A stretch of 64,000 bases of DNA from Pelolinea sp. GTDB lineage: Bacteria > Chloroflexota > Anaerolineae > Anaerolineales > Anaerolineaceae. Below the pieces are notes generated by a model. It saw nothing but the letters and a program-made list of their open reading frames with translations. It did no database searches and was not told the DNA's origin. Below are positions 16,499 to 24,991 of the stretch, piece by piece. Location: contig JAAZOD010000023.1 of NCBI GenBank assembly GCA_012797975.1, forward strand, positions 1 through 64,000. The letters are read 5' to 3'. The translations under genes were made by a program, and so were the position numbers. Within the stretch, counting starts at the first letter, position 1; every line of letters starts with the position of its first letter.

Positions 16499-17767
16499 AT
16501 GCGTAAACTTTCTATTGTTTTTCTCTTGCTCGCTTTGTTCTTCACAGCTGCCTGCTCGAAAAGCGGTGAAGCTACTGCCACGACCGAAGCAACACAAGCA
16601 GCCACCGATGCTGCCGGCACAGAATCAGCCACGGCTGAACCGACCGTTGCTCCTTTTACCACTGCAGACCAAACTTGCAAATCGTATAACCTCATCGATG
16701 ATCTGTTGCTTGCTCCGGTCGATAACAACGTTCCGGCGGTTTCAGATACCGATCTTGTCTACGGGCCTGCCAGTGCAAAATATACGTTCATCGTCTACAG
16801 TAATTTCTCCTGCTCGCATTGCGCGAATCTGGAACCCATCCTGGTCGCATTGCAAGCGATGTTTCCGCAGGATGTGAGAGTAGTTTTCCGCTACGTGACC
16901 ACCGGTGGGAACTCCAACATCGCCGCACAGGCAGCCGAAGCTGCCAATATCCAGGGGAAATTCTCAGAAATGAAAGATGTGATCTTTGAAAATCAGGCCA
17001 CCTGGTATAACTACAGTGAAGATGAATTCCGCACATGGTTGGATGACCAGGCCACTTCCTTCGGAATGGATGTGGACCAGTTCAACGCTGATCTCAGTTC
17101 TGAAACCATCCTCAATCGGCTCACGGATAACCGGACTAAAGTGGATGAACTGGACCTCTTGGGGACCCCAACCATTTATGTCAATAATCGCCAGTATTCG
17201 CAGAGCCGCAGCATTGCCACGTTCGCGATCATGCTGGATGTTATGGGAATCTCCGATCGGCTGCTGGGTGATTGCCCAACGCTTGATACCAGTTTTTCGA
17301 AAGATTTGCAGGCAGTGATTTCCACCACCAAGGGAGATATTGTTGTGGATTTGTATGAAGATAAAGCACCCACGACCGTTGCCTATTTTAAATATCTGGC
17401 AGAGAATGGCTGGTACAACAATAACAATATCATCATTTCCACCAATGAATATGTCATCAGTGGCGATCCTTCCAATACCCTGTATGGCGGACCGGGGTTT
17501 GTTTATTACAATGAGCTTACCGCCGACCAACCCTTGAATAAAGCCGGGTATTTGGTGTCTTTCAATCAATTAGGCACTGGTTATAACATGGGGGTTTTCA
17601 TGCTGACCAAAAATGCTGTGTCTGACTTTAGCGGAGAATATTCAGTGTTCGGCGAAGTCATCGAAGGTCTGGATGTCTTGAATTCCTTCACCGATCGTTC
17701 TTACTCGCTCGATCCTGCCGATCCGTTCTACGATAGCATCACCAGCATTACCATCGTTGAAAAATGA
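16499..17767 (+). CDS. DsbA-like thioredoxin / cyclophilin fusion lipoprotein
   Basis: 422 residues. The signal peptide ends in lipobox TAAC (Cys19) and is followed by a Thr/Ala-rich linker to about residue 65. Residues 85-255 form a DsbA/Thioredoxin_4 domain with active site CSHC and the cis-Pro loop GTPTIYVN. Residues 265-422 form a cyclophilin domain (TTKGDIVVDLYEDKAPTTVAYF). The cyclophilin catalytic Arg motif FHR is replaced by IIS and GGDP by SGDP, so isomerase activity is doubtful. It probably acts outside the membrane on disulfides and folding of exported proteins. The stop overlaps the next gene's ATG (ATGA at 17764). RBS AGAAAGGGAA precedes the start. Confidence 0.9.
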   Translation: MRKLSIVFLLLALFFTAACSKSGEATATTEATQAATDAAGTESATAEPTVAPFTTADQTCKSYNLIDDLLLAPVDNNVPAVSDTDLVYGPASAKYTFIVYSNFSCSHCANLEPILVALQAMFPQDVRVVFRYVTTGGNSNIAAQAAEAANIQGKFSEMKDVIFENQATWYNYSEDEFRTWLDDQATSFGMDVDQFNADLSSETILNRLTDNRTKVDELDLLGTPTIYVNNRQYSQSRSIATFAIMLDVMGISDRLLGDCPTLDTSFSKDLQAVISTTKGDIVVDLYEDKAPTTVAYFKYLAENGWYNNNNIIISTNEYVISGDPSNTLYGGPGFVYYNELTADQPLNKAGYLVSFNQLGTGYNMGVFMLTKNAVSDFSGEYSVFGEVIEGLDVLNSFTDRSYSLDPADPFYDSITSITIVEK

Positions 17768-19008
17768 TTTTGAGTGAAAAGAAAAACGATGGCTTGAAGA
17801 TTGGACAGTTCTTTTTCAGTCTGATCGCATTTTTACTGATGCTTATAAGCGCCGCCAGCTGTTTTGCTGGCGGCCTTATTTTTTCTCCTTCTTGGAGCAT
17901 CTCGGCAGCACAAAAAGGGTTGCTTTTATCGCTGGGCTCTCTATGCATCTTGCTGGCTGCCATCCATTGCACTGCCATGGTGAATGTTTTTAGAGAACCA
18001 AAAAAACAAACCTCGCCAGTATTGATCAGAAAAACATCCTTCCTTTCCGCTTCCATCGCCCTGTTGTGTTGGATGATCGTCCTTTGTCTGGTCTATTTTC
18101 AGGTCACCGAAAAGTTCTTTACATCCATCCAACCCTACCTCACCCCGCTGGCGATCAGCATTCCAATCTGGTGGCTTGTAGAATTTGGAAAAAGAAACCT
18201 GCCGCCCGTAACTTCCCGCAAACAATCGGCTGCGTTGAGTTTTGGGGCAAGCTACGGGGTTCTTTTTATCATGTTCCTCGAATTGAGCGTTGTGCTTTTC
18301 ATGGTTGCCGGTTTCTTGATCTTCGCAAACGCCCAAGCCGGCAGCCAGCAATGGATGAAATCCATCAATCCAGCCCACATCGACACACAATTCCTGGAGC
18401 ATTACCTGACGGCGATTGTTCAGAACCCCTGGTTCATTGCCGCATTGTTTTCCGTCGTGGGGATCATTGCGCCTTTTCTTGAAGAAAGTCTGAAGCCGGC
18501 AGCTTTATGGGTGCTTCGAAAACGTTCACTTACACCCGTTCAAGGTTTCATTTTAGGCCTATATTTTGGGGGTGCATTCGCATTGGTCGAAAACGCCGGA
18601 ATGGTCATCCAATTCGGTGCAGAGGGGTGGGTTGAGAATATCCTTTTAAGGGCATCCACTGCCCTGCTGCACATCGCCTGCAGCGGGCTGGTCGGCTGGG
18701 GCTATGCACGCTCCATGCAGCCCGGGAAGAATCGTGCCTTTTGGAAACCACTTTTATCCGCATTTTTCCTGCATGGGATCTGGAATTCTCTGGCGCTCCT
18801 TTTTAGCGCTCCGGATCTCATGGCATTATCCTATGGCACAAGATTCTCTCCCAAAATTTGGGAAACCATCATCCTCATTGCGATCATCCTGGAATGGGGC
18901 TTGGTCTTCTTCCTGCTTTGGAAAATGAATCGGAAATTGAAAAAAGAAACCTCTTCGGAACCGCACAGAAATGATAAGGGTGGGGTTTTCATGAATGAAG
19001 TAGAATAA
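17764..19008 (+). CDS. PrsW-family intramembrane metalloprotease homologue
   Basis: 414 residues with about ten hydrophobic segments. Family motifs are EESLKPAALWVL (the EExxK motif near 240), FALVENAGM, HIACSGLVGWGYA and FFLHGIWNSLAL with the conserved histidines. PrsW proteases cleave anti-sigma factors or other membrane proteins; the target here is unknown. It starts within the stop codon of the DsbA-cyclophilin gene. A strong hairpin with a T-rich tail lies inside its first 40 codons (17851-17884), so expression may be attenuated. No downstream sigma/anti-sigma pair is seen. Confidence 0.82.
   Translation: MILSEKKNDGLKIGQFFFSLIAFLLMLISAASCFAGGLIFSPSWSISAAQKGLLLSLGSLCILLAAIHCTAMVNVFREPKKQTSPVLIRKTSFLSASIALLCWMIVLCLVYFQVTEKFFTSIQPYLTPLAISIPIWWLVEFGKRNLPPVTSRKQSAALSFGASYGVLFIMFLELSVVLFMVAGFLIFANAQAGSQQWMKSINPAHIDTQFLEHYLTAIVQNPWFIAALFSVVGIIAPFLEESLKPAALWVLRKRSLTPVQGFILGLYFGGAFALVENAGMVIQFGAEGWVENILLRASTALLHIACSGLVGWGYARSMQPGKNRAFWKPLLSAFFLHGIWNSLALLFSAPDLMALSYGTRFSPKIWETIILIAIILEWGLVFFLLWKMNRKLKKETSSEPHRNDKGGVFMNEVE
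17851..17884 (+). terminator. Terminator-like hairpin inside the PrsW-like ORF
   Basis: GCCGCCAGC (17851-17859) and GCTGGCGGC (17866-17874) form a perfect 9-bp GC-rich stem with loop TGTTTT, followed by CTTATTTTTT. It has all features of an intrinsic terminator, yet lies 87 nt inside the coding frame of the downstream gene. It may end most transcripts of the upstream lipoprotein gene, or act as an attenuator. Confidence 0.6.
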
Positions 19009-19024
19009 ACTAGGAGAAAAAACA

Positions 19025-19684
19025 GTGAAGAGATCAACCTTGCAATGGATCGTTCGCTTTTTGATGCGCACGCTCACGAAAACAGAGTTTTACGGATTGG
19101 AGAACATTCCTTCCGAGGGTGGGGTCATTATTGCTATCAATCACCTCTCCTATATGGATATTCCTCTTTTATTTGTAAATCCAAGTCGGCCTGACATTAC
19201 CGCATTGATCACCACCAAATACCAATCGCACCCTTTTATCCGCTGGTTTTCGGAAACGGCGGGAGGAATCTGGATCGACCGCGATATTGCCGATTTCACT
19301 GCCATTCGCAAAGCTTCCATCGCCCTCTCCGAAGGAAAAACACTGGGTATCTCTCCCGAAGGGACACGCAGCCAGAGCCATGCGCTGGCCGAAGGCAAAC
19401 AGGGAACAGCCATGCTGGCTTTAAAAAGCGGCGTTCCAATTGTGCCCGCCGGGCTTCAGGGAACCGAATCTGCAATTGATCGATTGAAGCATTTTCGGAA
19501 ACCGCATATGATCGCTCGCTTTGGAAAGCCCTTCACGCTTTCTCCCATCACAGATCCGGATAATCGTGCAGAGATTTTGTTGCGCTACACCGAAGAAATC
19601 ATGTGCCGGATCGCGGTTCTTCTGCCAGAAAAATACCAGGGGGTATACAGGAATCACCCCCGCTTAAAAGAATTTGCCGTTTAA
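19025..19684 (+). CDS. plsC: 1-acyl-sn-glycerol-3-phosphate acyltransferase
   Basis: Acylates lysophosphatidic acid to phosphatidic acid in membrane lipid synthesis. 219 residues. The H(X4)D block NHLSYMD, the FxxR-like region GGIWIDRD, EGTRS and the VPAGLQGTE block IV are all visible. The start codon is GTG, supported by AGGAGA at 19012-19017. It is followed 2 bp later by comEC, and these look like one transcriptional unit. Confidence 0.9.
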   Translation: MKRSTLQWIVRFLMRTLTKTEFYGLENIPSEGGVIIAINHLSYMDIPLLFVNPSRPDITALITTKYQSHPFIRWFSETAGGIWIDRDIADFTAIRKASIALSEGKTLGISPEGTRSQSHALAEGKQGTAMLALKSGVPIVPAGLQGTESAIDRLKHFRKPHMIARFGKPFTLSPITDPDNRAEILLRYTEEIMCRIAVLLPEKYQGVYRNHPRLKEFAV

Positions 19685-19686
19685 GC

Positions 19687-21222
19687 ATGCCAAAATTGGT
19701 GCTCCTCTGGGTTTCAGCCACGTTTTTAGCTGGGATCATCACAGCTGGAGCAACCTCCATTACAATCGAGTGGTCGTGGGGGCTTATTTTGGTTGCTCTG
19801 CTCTTTTTCTTTTACCGCCTGAACAAAAAGAAAAAGTTCGGTGGAACTGTCCTGTTTCTGTCCCTTCTTCTGGCTGCTTTCTATTGCGGTGCGCTGCGCT
19901 ATCAATCTTTTGTTGAGAAAACTACGGTCGGTTTTGGCGAAAATATCACACCCGGAGAAATGATCACGATACAGGGAATTGTCGCAGAACCAACTCAGCC
20001 GTCCACCCAATATGGCGAAACGGTTCTGGAACTCCACCGTTATCTGGATCCAAACGGGAATTGGCAGCCGGCTGAAGGCAAAGTTGTCGTCCGTCTGCCC
20101 GAATTCTTTGGTTTTCGGGTTCATACCTCGCTCACATTGCAGGGGATCATGGATTCCACGGTTAAGGCGGATGCAAAACCGTATACTTCCTGGCTTAAAC
20201 GCAATGGCGTTGATTATCGGATGTTTTTTCCAACCGTTGTGGAGGAAATCCCTTCCGAAAAAATCACCTTCAAAGGACTGCTGTACAGTTTTCGCAACCG
20301 GGCATACCAAACGCTTCAAACCATTGTGCCTTACCCAGAAAGTGAATTGCTGGCAGGTATTTTGCTGGGGATCGATTCGCGCATTCCTGCCTATCTCAGT
20401 GAAGCCTACCGCCTGACTGGCACAGCCCACATACTCGCCATTTCCGGGTTCAATATTGCCTTAATCGCCGGTATGGTCACAAAGTATTTGAACCGCGTTT
20501 TACCTTATCGACTGGGTGCGTTCATTTCGATGGGTATCATTGCCACGTATGCTCTGTTGGTCGGCGCACAGCCATCGGTGCTGCGGGCAGCATGGATGGC
20601 GATCATTGCCATTCCGGCATATCTGATCGGACGCAGGTCCATCGGAATTCATACGCTTGCGATCACAGCCGCAATCATGGCATTCTTTAACCCTTACCTG
20701 GTATGGGATGCCAGTTTTCAGCTTTCCGTCTGCGCGACCTTCGGTATCTTAATGTACACGGATTTCATCACCCAAAAAACGGATGCGTTCTTGCAGAAGA
20801 AAGACATACCTTCCAAGGAATTAGTGCTTGAATTCATAAAAAATTCCGTGATCATCGCTTTCTCAGCTCAACTGGCTGCCTTCTCCGTTCTGGCTCGTCA
20901 ATTCGAAGAAATATCCCTGATCTCTCCCCTGGTCAATCTGTTCATCCTCCCCCTGCAGCCGATCATCATGATTCTGGGAGGGGTTGCTCTTGTATGCGGG
21001 ATGGTTTTCTACCCGCTGGGAAGACTGGTGGGATTGCTGGCATGGATGATCGCTGCTTTCAATGACCAGATTGTTCTGCTTTTTTCCACCGTTCCCACCA
21101 CCCTGGCCATCAATCCGGTGGGGGGTTTTTGGATAGGACTGGGATTGAACGGTGTGCTCGCTTATTTTGTTTTGCGAGAACGAAAAAGAGCTTTTTCCCA
21201 GCCAGGGCGTGCGGGGTCATAA
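19687..21222 (+). CDS. comEC: ComEC/Rec2-family DNA uptake channel, truncated form
   Basis: 511 residues with many membrane segments. The N-terminus is a DUF4131-type region (about 1-170), then the Competence domain (about 215-500) with LLAGILLGIDSRIP, LTGTAHILAISGFNIALIAGM and QPSVLRAAWMA. ComEC forms the inner-membrane channel for transforming DNA. The usual C-terminal metallo-beta-lactamase domain is absent: the protein ends just after the last membrane segment. Upstream in-frame starts overlap plsC; the ATG at 19687 is chosen because it follows the plsC stop and begins the hydrophobic N-terminus. The 3' end overlaps the convergent phosphatase gene by 6 bp. Confidence 0.9.
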   Translation: MPKLVLLWVSATFLAGIITAGATSITIEWSWGLILVALLFFFYRLNKKKKFGGTVLFLSLLLAAFYCGALRYQSFVEKTTVGFGENITPGEMITIQGIVAEPTQPSTQYGETVLELHRYLDPNGNWQPAEGKVVVRLPEFFGFRVHTSLTLQGIMDSTVKADAKPYTSWLKRNGVDYRMFFPTVVEEIPSEKITFKGLLYSFRNRAYQTLQTIVPYPESELLAGILLGIDSRIPAYLSEAYRLTGTAHILAISGFNIALIAGMVTKYLNRVLPYRLGAFISMGIIATYALLVGAQPSVLRAAWMAIIAIPAYLIGRRSIGIHTLAITAAIMAFFNPYLVWDASFQLSVCATFGILMYTDFITQKTDAFLQKKDIPSKELVLEFIKNSVIIAFSAQLAAFSVLARQFEEISLISPLVNLFILPLQPIIMILGGVALVCGMVFYPLGRLVGLLAWMIAAFNDQIVLLFSTVPTTLAINPVGGFWIGLGLNGVLAYFVLRERKRAFSQPGRAGS

Positions 21223-22506
21223 AGCTTCGGCTGTTGTGATTCTCTTCCAAACAAGCATGGTCAGGTCATCCTGGGAAGAGGGGGCTGAATTCTCTTCACA
21301 GATCTTTTTTCTTAATAAATTCACGATCATTAGCGGATCCGCATTGCGATGGCGGCGGATAAAAGCATGGAGTTCTTTTTCATCAAAGACCTTGTTGCGG
21401 ATCACCGCGTCTAGTGCGCCGTCTGTATAAAGAAAAAGAAAATCACCCTCATCGATTCTGACCATTTTTTGTTCATATTTTGCTTGTTCATCGATCCCCA
21501 TGGCCATGCCGGTTGGTTTTAACTGGACCACACGATCGTTTTTTCCATCATAAAGGAGGGGTGGGTTATGCCCTGCATTTACATACGTTAAAGATCCATT
21601 TTCCAAATCCAGCAGACCGAGGAAAAGGGTCACGAACATTTCTTCCCGGGCGTCGCGGTGGATCAGGGTATTGGCACGTGTGATCATATCGGCTGCACTG
21701 CCGGTTTGACCCCCCACCACCGCTCGCATGATCGTCCGTGCCAGTGCCATGAAAAGGGCAGCCGGCATTCCCTTGTCGGAAACATCGGCGATCACCAGAC
21801 CGAGCAGGTGATCACTGATGGGGATAAAATCGTAGAAATCTCCGCCGACCTCAAAAGCGGGCTGCCAGCATACCGCGGTCTTCCAACCTTTGTACTGGGG
21901 GATAGCATCAGGAATCAAACTGCGTTGAACATCGCGAGCCATCTGCATTTCCCGCTGGATCCGTCCGCGTTCCTGTTCCACTGCCTGCATTTTTGTATTT
22001 TCCATAAGCAGTTCCAGGGTGGGAACCACCGATCGGATTATTTCCAAATGGTCGCGCTGAAAGGAAGTTTTATCATCCAGTCTCTGCAGATACAGCAACC
22101 CCTCTTTTTGATGATGATTGGAAATGGGTATACAAATGAACGAGCTCAGATGAAATGCAGCAACGCTCAAAATATTGCGAAAACGGTCATCGGTTTGGGT
22201 ATCGGTCACAAAGAAGACTTGGTTTTCTTGGAGTGATCGGTTGAGGATATGCATGGGGATCATTATTTCGTGTTGAGGAATATTTCCTGCATTGTTTGTG
22301 CGCTGAAGGACCGGAACAAGCCCGGCATTTTCACATCGAAAAAGATATCCCTGGTCGGCACCGCTGATCGTTATGATTTCGTCGACAATGGCTGCTAGAT
22401 TGTTTCCCCAATTCTCCTCTCGCTGCTGCAAATGATCGCTGATGCGCAATAGAAAATCCAATTTTTCTTGCGGGGTGATCGCGGATGAGTCCTTCACAAG
22501 CTCCAT
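21217..22506 (-). CDS. GAF domain-containing SpoIIE-type serine phosphatase
   Basis: 429 residues. Residues 20-170 form a GAF sensor domain, a short coiled coil follows (about 180-205, ERGRIQREMQMARDVQ), and then a PP2C/SpoIIE phosphatase domain. EVGGDFYDF and IADVSDKGMPAALFMA provide the metal-binding aspartates; NAGHNPPLL and LYTDGALDA complete the family pattern. Such RsbU-like enzymes dephosphorylate anti-anti-sigma factors, here presumably in a general stress or redox response. No partner switch genes lie next to it. It is divergent from yjbQ. Confidence 0.92.
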   Translation of the reverse strand: MELVKDSSAITPQEKLDFLLRISDHLQQREENWGNNLAAIVDEIITISGADQGYLFRCENAGLVPVLQRTNNAGNIPQHEIMIPMHILNRSLQENQVFFVTDTQTDDRFRNILSVAAFHLSSFICIPISNHHQKEGLLYLQRLDDKTSFQRDHLEIIRSVVPTLELLMENTKMQAVEQERGRIQREMQMARDVQRSLIPDAIPQYKGWKTAVCWQPAFEVGGDFYDFIPISDHLLGLVIADVSDKGMPAALFMALARTIMRAVVGGQTGSAADMITRANTLIHRDAREEMFVTLFLGLLDLENGSLTYVNAGHNPPLLYDGKNDRVVQLKPTGMAMGIDEQAKYEQKMVRIDEGDFLFLYTDGALDAVIRNKVFDEKELHAFIRRHRNADPLMIVNLLRKKICEENSAPSSQDDLTMLVWKRITTAEAL

Positions 22507-22616
22507 TCTCTGAGACCTTTATGAATATATATTAGACCTTATTCATCATATTTTTATATCAGTACTCTATTAACAAAAATCGGCTACAATTGGGAATCAC
22601 TGCAGAAAGGGAATCG

Positions 22617-23039
22617 ATGGACTGGTTGAAAACTTCTCTTTTTATTGAAACGCATGGCAAAGGAATGCACGAGATCACCGATCAGGTTCAGTCTGTGGTG
22701 CGGGAGTGGAACATTCAAGAGGGAATGTGTTTCCTCTTTCTCCCCCATACCAGTGCTTCACTGGCCACCTGTGAAGCTTATGATCCCAGCGCACGCCATG
22801 ATGTGGAGGAGTTTTACGAACGCCTCGCTCCTGAGCGGCAAAGCTGGTATCAGCATACGCTGGAAGGCACAGATGATTCTCCTTCCCATATCCGCGCCAC
22901 GCTGACGCAAAGCAGTTTTACCATCCCCATTGACAATGGCCGGTTGAGTTTGGGCACCTGGCAGGGGATCTTCCTTTTCGAACACCGCTCTCACCCCCAC
23001 CGGCGGGAGCTGCTGATTCACGCTTTGAAAGTGGCATAA
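22617..23039 (+). CDS. yjbQ: YjbQ family (UPF0047) protein
   Basis: 140 residues, the normal length for this small conserved family, for which weak thiamine-phosphate synthase activity has been reported. LPHTSASLATCEAYDPSARHD and the terminal LGTWQGIFLFEHR are characteristic; the conserved histidines could bind a metal. A TTG at 22590 is in frame, but AGAAAGGGAA before the ATG at 22617 decides the start. The next gene begins 2 bp after the stop. Confidence 0.88.
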   Translation: MDWLKTSLFIETHGKGMHEITDQVQSVVREWNIQEGMCFLFLPHTSASLATCEAYDPSARHDVEEFYERLAPERQSWYQHTLEGTDDSPSHIRATLTQSSFTIPIDNGRLSLGTWQGIFLFEHRSHPHRRELLIHALKVA

Positions 23040-23041
23040 CG

Positions 23042-23986
23042 ATGGCTGGCAAAGATACCCGCTTCGCTGCAAAGATTAAAATGGTCCTGGCTGTCATTTT
23101 CTGGGGAGGATCGTTCATTGCTATCAAGATTGCCGTACAGGAATCCTCGCCGGCAACGGTCATCTGGCTGCGTTTTTTGATCGGCTTGTTGTGCTTATTC
23201 CCGATTATTTTGAAAAAGGGGATGCTGCACGTTTCGGGATGGAAAGACATTGGCGAATACACCCTGCTTGGTTTTCTGGGCGTCAGTCTGCACCAATGGC
23301 TGCAATCGAATGGTCTGGTGACCTCGCAGGCTTCCACCACATCCTGGATCGTTGCTTCGATCCCGCTTTTCATGGTGTTCTTTGGCTGGCTTTTTCTGAA
23401 AGAAAAGTTGGGAAAACTTGGATTGTTGGGCATCGCACTGGCAACCCTGGGGGTCCTGATCATTGTCAGCAATGGAAATATCGCGGGCTTGTTCCAAAAC
23501 GGTTTTGGGGCGCCCGGCGATCTGCTTATCTTGCTCAGCGCTCCCAACTGGGCTGTCTATTCCATTTTATTGCGCAAAACCCTGCAGCGTGAATCGGCAC
23601 TGAAAACCACCTTCTTTTCCATCCTGTTCGGCTGGCTGATCAGCAGCATTCAATTCCTGGTCGAAAAAGGATGGCAAACTCTGCCCGGCTTGAGCCCCTC
23701 CGGATGGATGGGGATCCTGTATTTGGGAATCTTTTGCACGTTTCTGGCTTATGTGTTCTATTACGATGCCTTGCAGAATTTATCCTCGGCCAGCGTGGGT
23801 GTTTATTTGTTCATCGAACCGATTGCCACCATGCTCATTGCCGCAGTGATATTGAACGAAGCCATCACCTGGATATCGCTGCTGGGGGGCGCCTCGATCC
23901 TGGTCGGCATCAGTCTGGTCAATAAAAGCACAATTCGCCCTCAAGGAGAGATTGATTCAAGACCCGGCGTACCCCTCAAAAATTGA
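23042..23986 (+). CDS. EamA-family (DMT) transporter
   Basis: 314 residues with ten hydrophobic helices in two EamA repeats (about 15-145 and 160-290). VILAVIFWGGSFIAIK-type first helix and the final helix with GGASILVGISLV are typical. A drug/metabolite exporter; the substrate is unknown. It starts 2 bp after yjbQ, so it is probably co-transcribed with it. Confidence 0.88.
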   Translation: MAGKDTRFAAKIKMVLAVIFWGGSFIAIKIAVQESSPATVIWLRFLIGLLCLFPIILKKGMLHVSGWKDIGEYTLLGFLGVSLHQWLQSNGLVTSQASTTSWIVASIPLFMVFFGWLFLKEKLGKLGLLGIALATLGVLIIVSNGNIAGLFQNGFGAPGDLLILLSAPNWAVYSILLRKTLQRESALKTTFFSILFGWLISSIQFLVEKGWQTLPGLSPSGWMGILYLGIFCTFLAYVFYYDALQNLSSASVGVYLFIEPIATMLIAAVILNEAITWISLLGGASILVGISLVNKSTIRPQGEIDSRPGVPLKN

Positions 23987-24112
23987 CCCTATTGCGAAAA
24001 CGAGCAAAACGGAAAATATCATCCATCAAGCTGGGTTAGTACGATTGTATATTGGTTTCTTCGCCTTCCTTTGTTACAATCAAGTCAACACCCATAAAAA
24101 GCAGGTGAACCC

Positions 24113-24823
24113 ATGAGCATAAAAGAAAAAATTAAAAAGATCGTTGCGGTCGTATCCGAAGACCAGCAAATTCTGCTTGATAACCTATCGGAAAAGGAAC
24201 GTAATGAGATAGGCTCCATCAAGCGCTGGGGTTTCAAAGATGTGCTTGTCCACAGCACATTCTGGTGGAATGTCTTTTTGGATCGACTGCAGGCCGCTTC
24301 ACAGGGTAAAGAAGTGAAGAAAATGCCCGAAGATATCAACACGGTCAACGACGGTGTGCTGGAAGAACATAAGAACGACAGTTGGGATAAAGTCCTGAAA
24401 GAGAACAAACAGGTCAAGCAAGAAGTGTTGAAATGGCTTGATAAACTCAACGAAGAGGACTTGACCGACACGGAAAAATATGAATGGATGCGCGGCAGAG
24501 CACTTTATCACCAATTTCTGGGGGATTGCTGGCATGATGAATGGCATTATGCGCGCTACCTCGCCGAGCATGGCCGCTTGGATGAGGGCGTGGCCTTGCA
24601 GGAGAACCTGGTTGCCCAATTGAAGATTTTGCCCGATTGGGAATACATCGCCATCTACAACCTGGCTTGTTTCTATTCTGTCTCCGGCATGAAAGAAAAA
24701 GCCATCGCCACCTTGAAAAAAGCGCTGAAAATGAATCCGGAAATGAAAGAATGGTCCAAAGAGGATCCGGATTTCGAGAATATCCGCAAAGATCCGGAAT
24801 ACAAGAAGATCTACGAAGAATAG
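24113..24823 (+). CDS. DinB/ClbS-like domain with C-terminal TPR
   Basis: 236 residues. The first 150 resemble the four-helix DinB/ClbS (DUF1706) fold, with WGFKDVLVHSTFWWNVF in place of the usual xWSxKDVLAHLxxWE. The last 80 contain a TPR-like unit (EYIAIYNLACFYSVSGMKEKAIATLKKALKMNP, seen over about 180-213) of the type found in TPR-end proteins. ClbS-like proteins protect against DNA-alkylating toxins in other species; whether this one does is unknown. It is a single gene with about 125 bp upstream. Confidence 0.7.
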   Translation: MSIKEKIKKIVAVVSEDQQILLDNLSEKERNEIGSIKRWGFKDVLVHSTFWWNVFLDRLQAASQGKEVKKMPEDINTVNDGVLEEHKNDSWDKVLKENKQVKQEVLKWLDKLNEEDLTDTEKYEWMRGRALYHQFLGDCWHDEWHYARYLAEHGRLDEGVALQENLVAQLKILPDWEYIAIYNLACFYSVSGMKEKAIATLKKALKMNPEMKEWSKEDPDFENIRKDPEYKKIYEE

Positions 24824-24920
24824 CTTTCAATCGTTTTCAAATTTTACGTTTCCACGCTCATGTTTTTTCTGCGCTCTATTTCTTTCTATTTAGTTGTCTG
24901 GGGCAGTTTAGCAGCAATTT

Positions 24921-24976
24921 TTATTTACACTTTCCATAATAAGTGTTAATATTAATGGGTCTTATTTACACTTTCC
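24921..24976 (+). promoter_or_regulatory. Direct and inverted repeats upstream of fic
   Basis: The 15-mer TTATTTACACTTTCC occurs twice (24921-24935 and 24962-24976), 41 bp apart, four helical turns. The ACACTT of the first copy is also mirrored by AAGTGT at 24941-24946. The second copy ends 15 bp before the Fic start codon. This is the layout of an operator for an autoregulated gene. Function is inferred. Confidence 0.5.
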
Positions 24977-24991
24977 TTGGAAGGTCAATCG

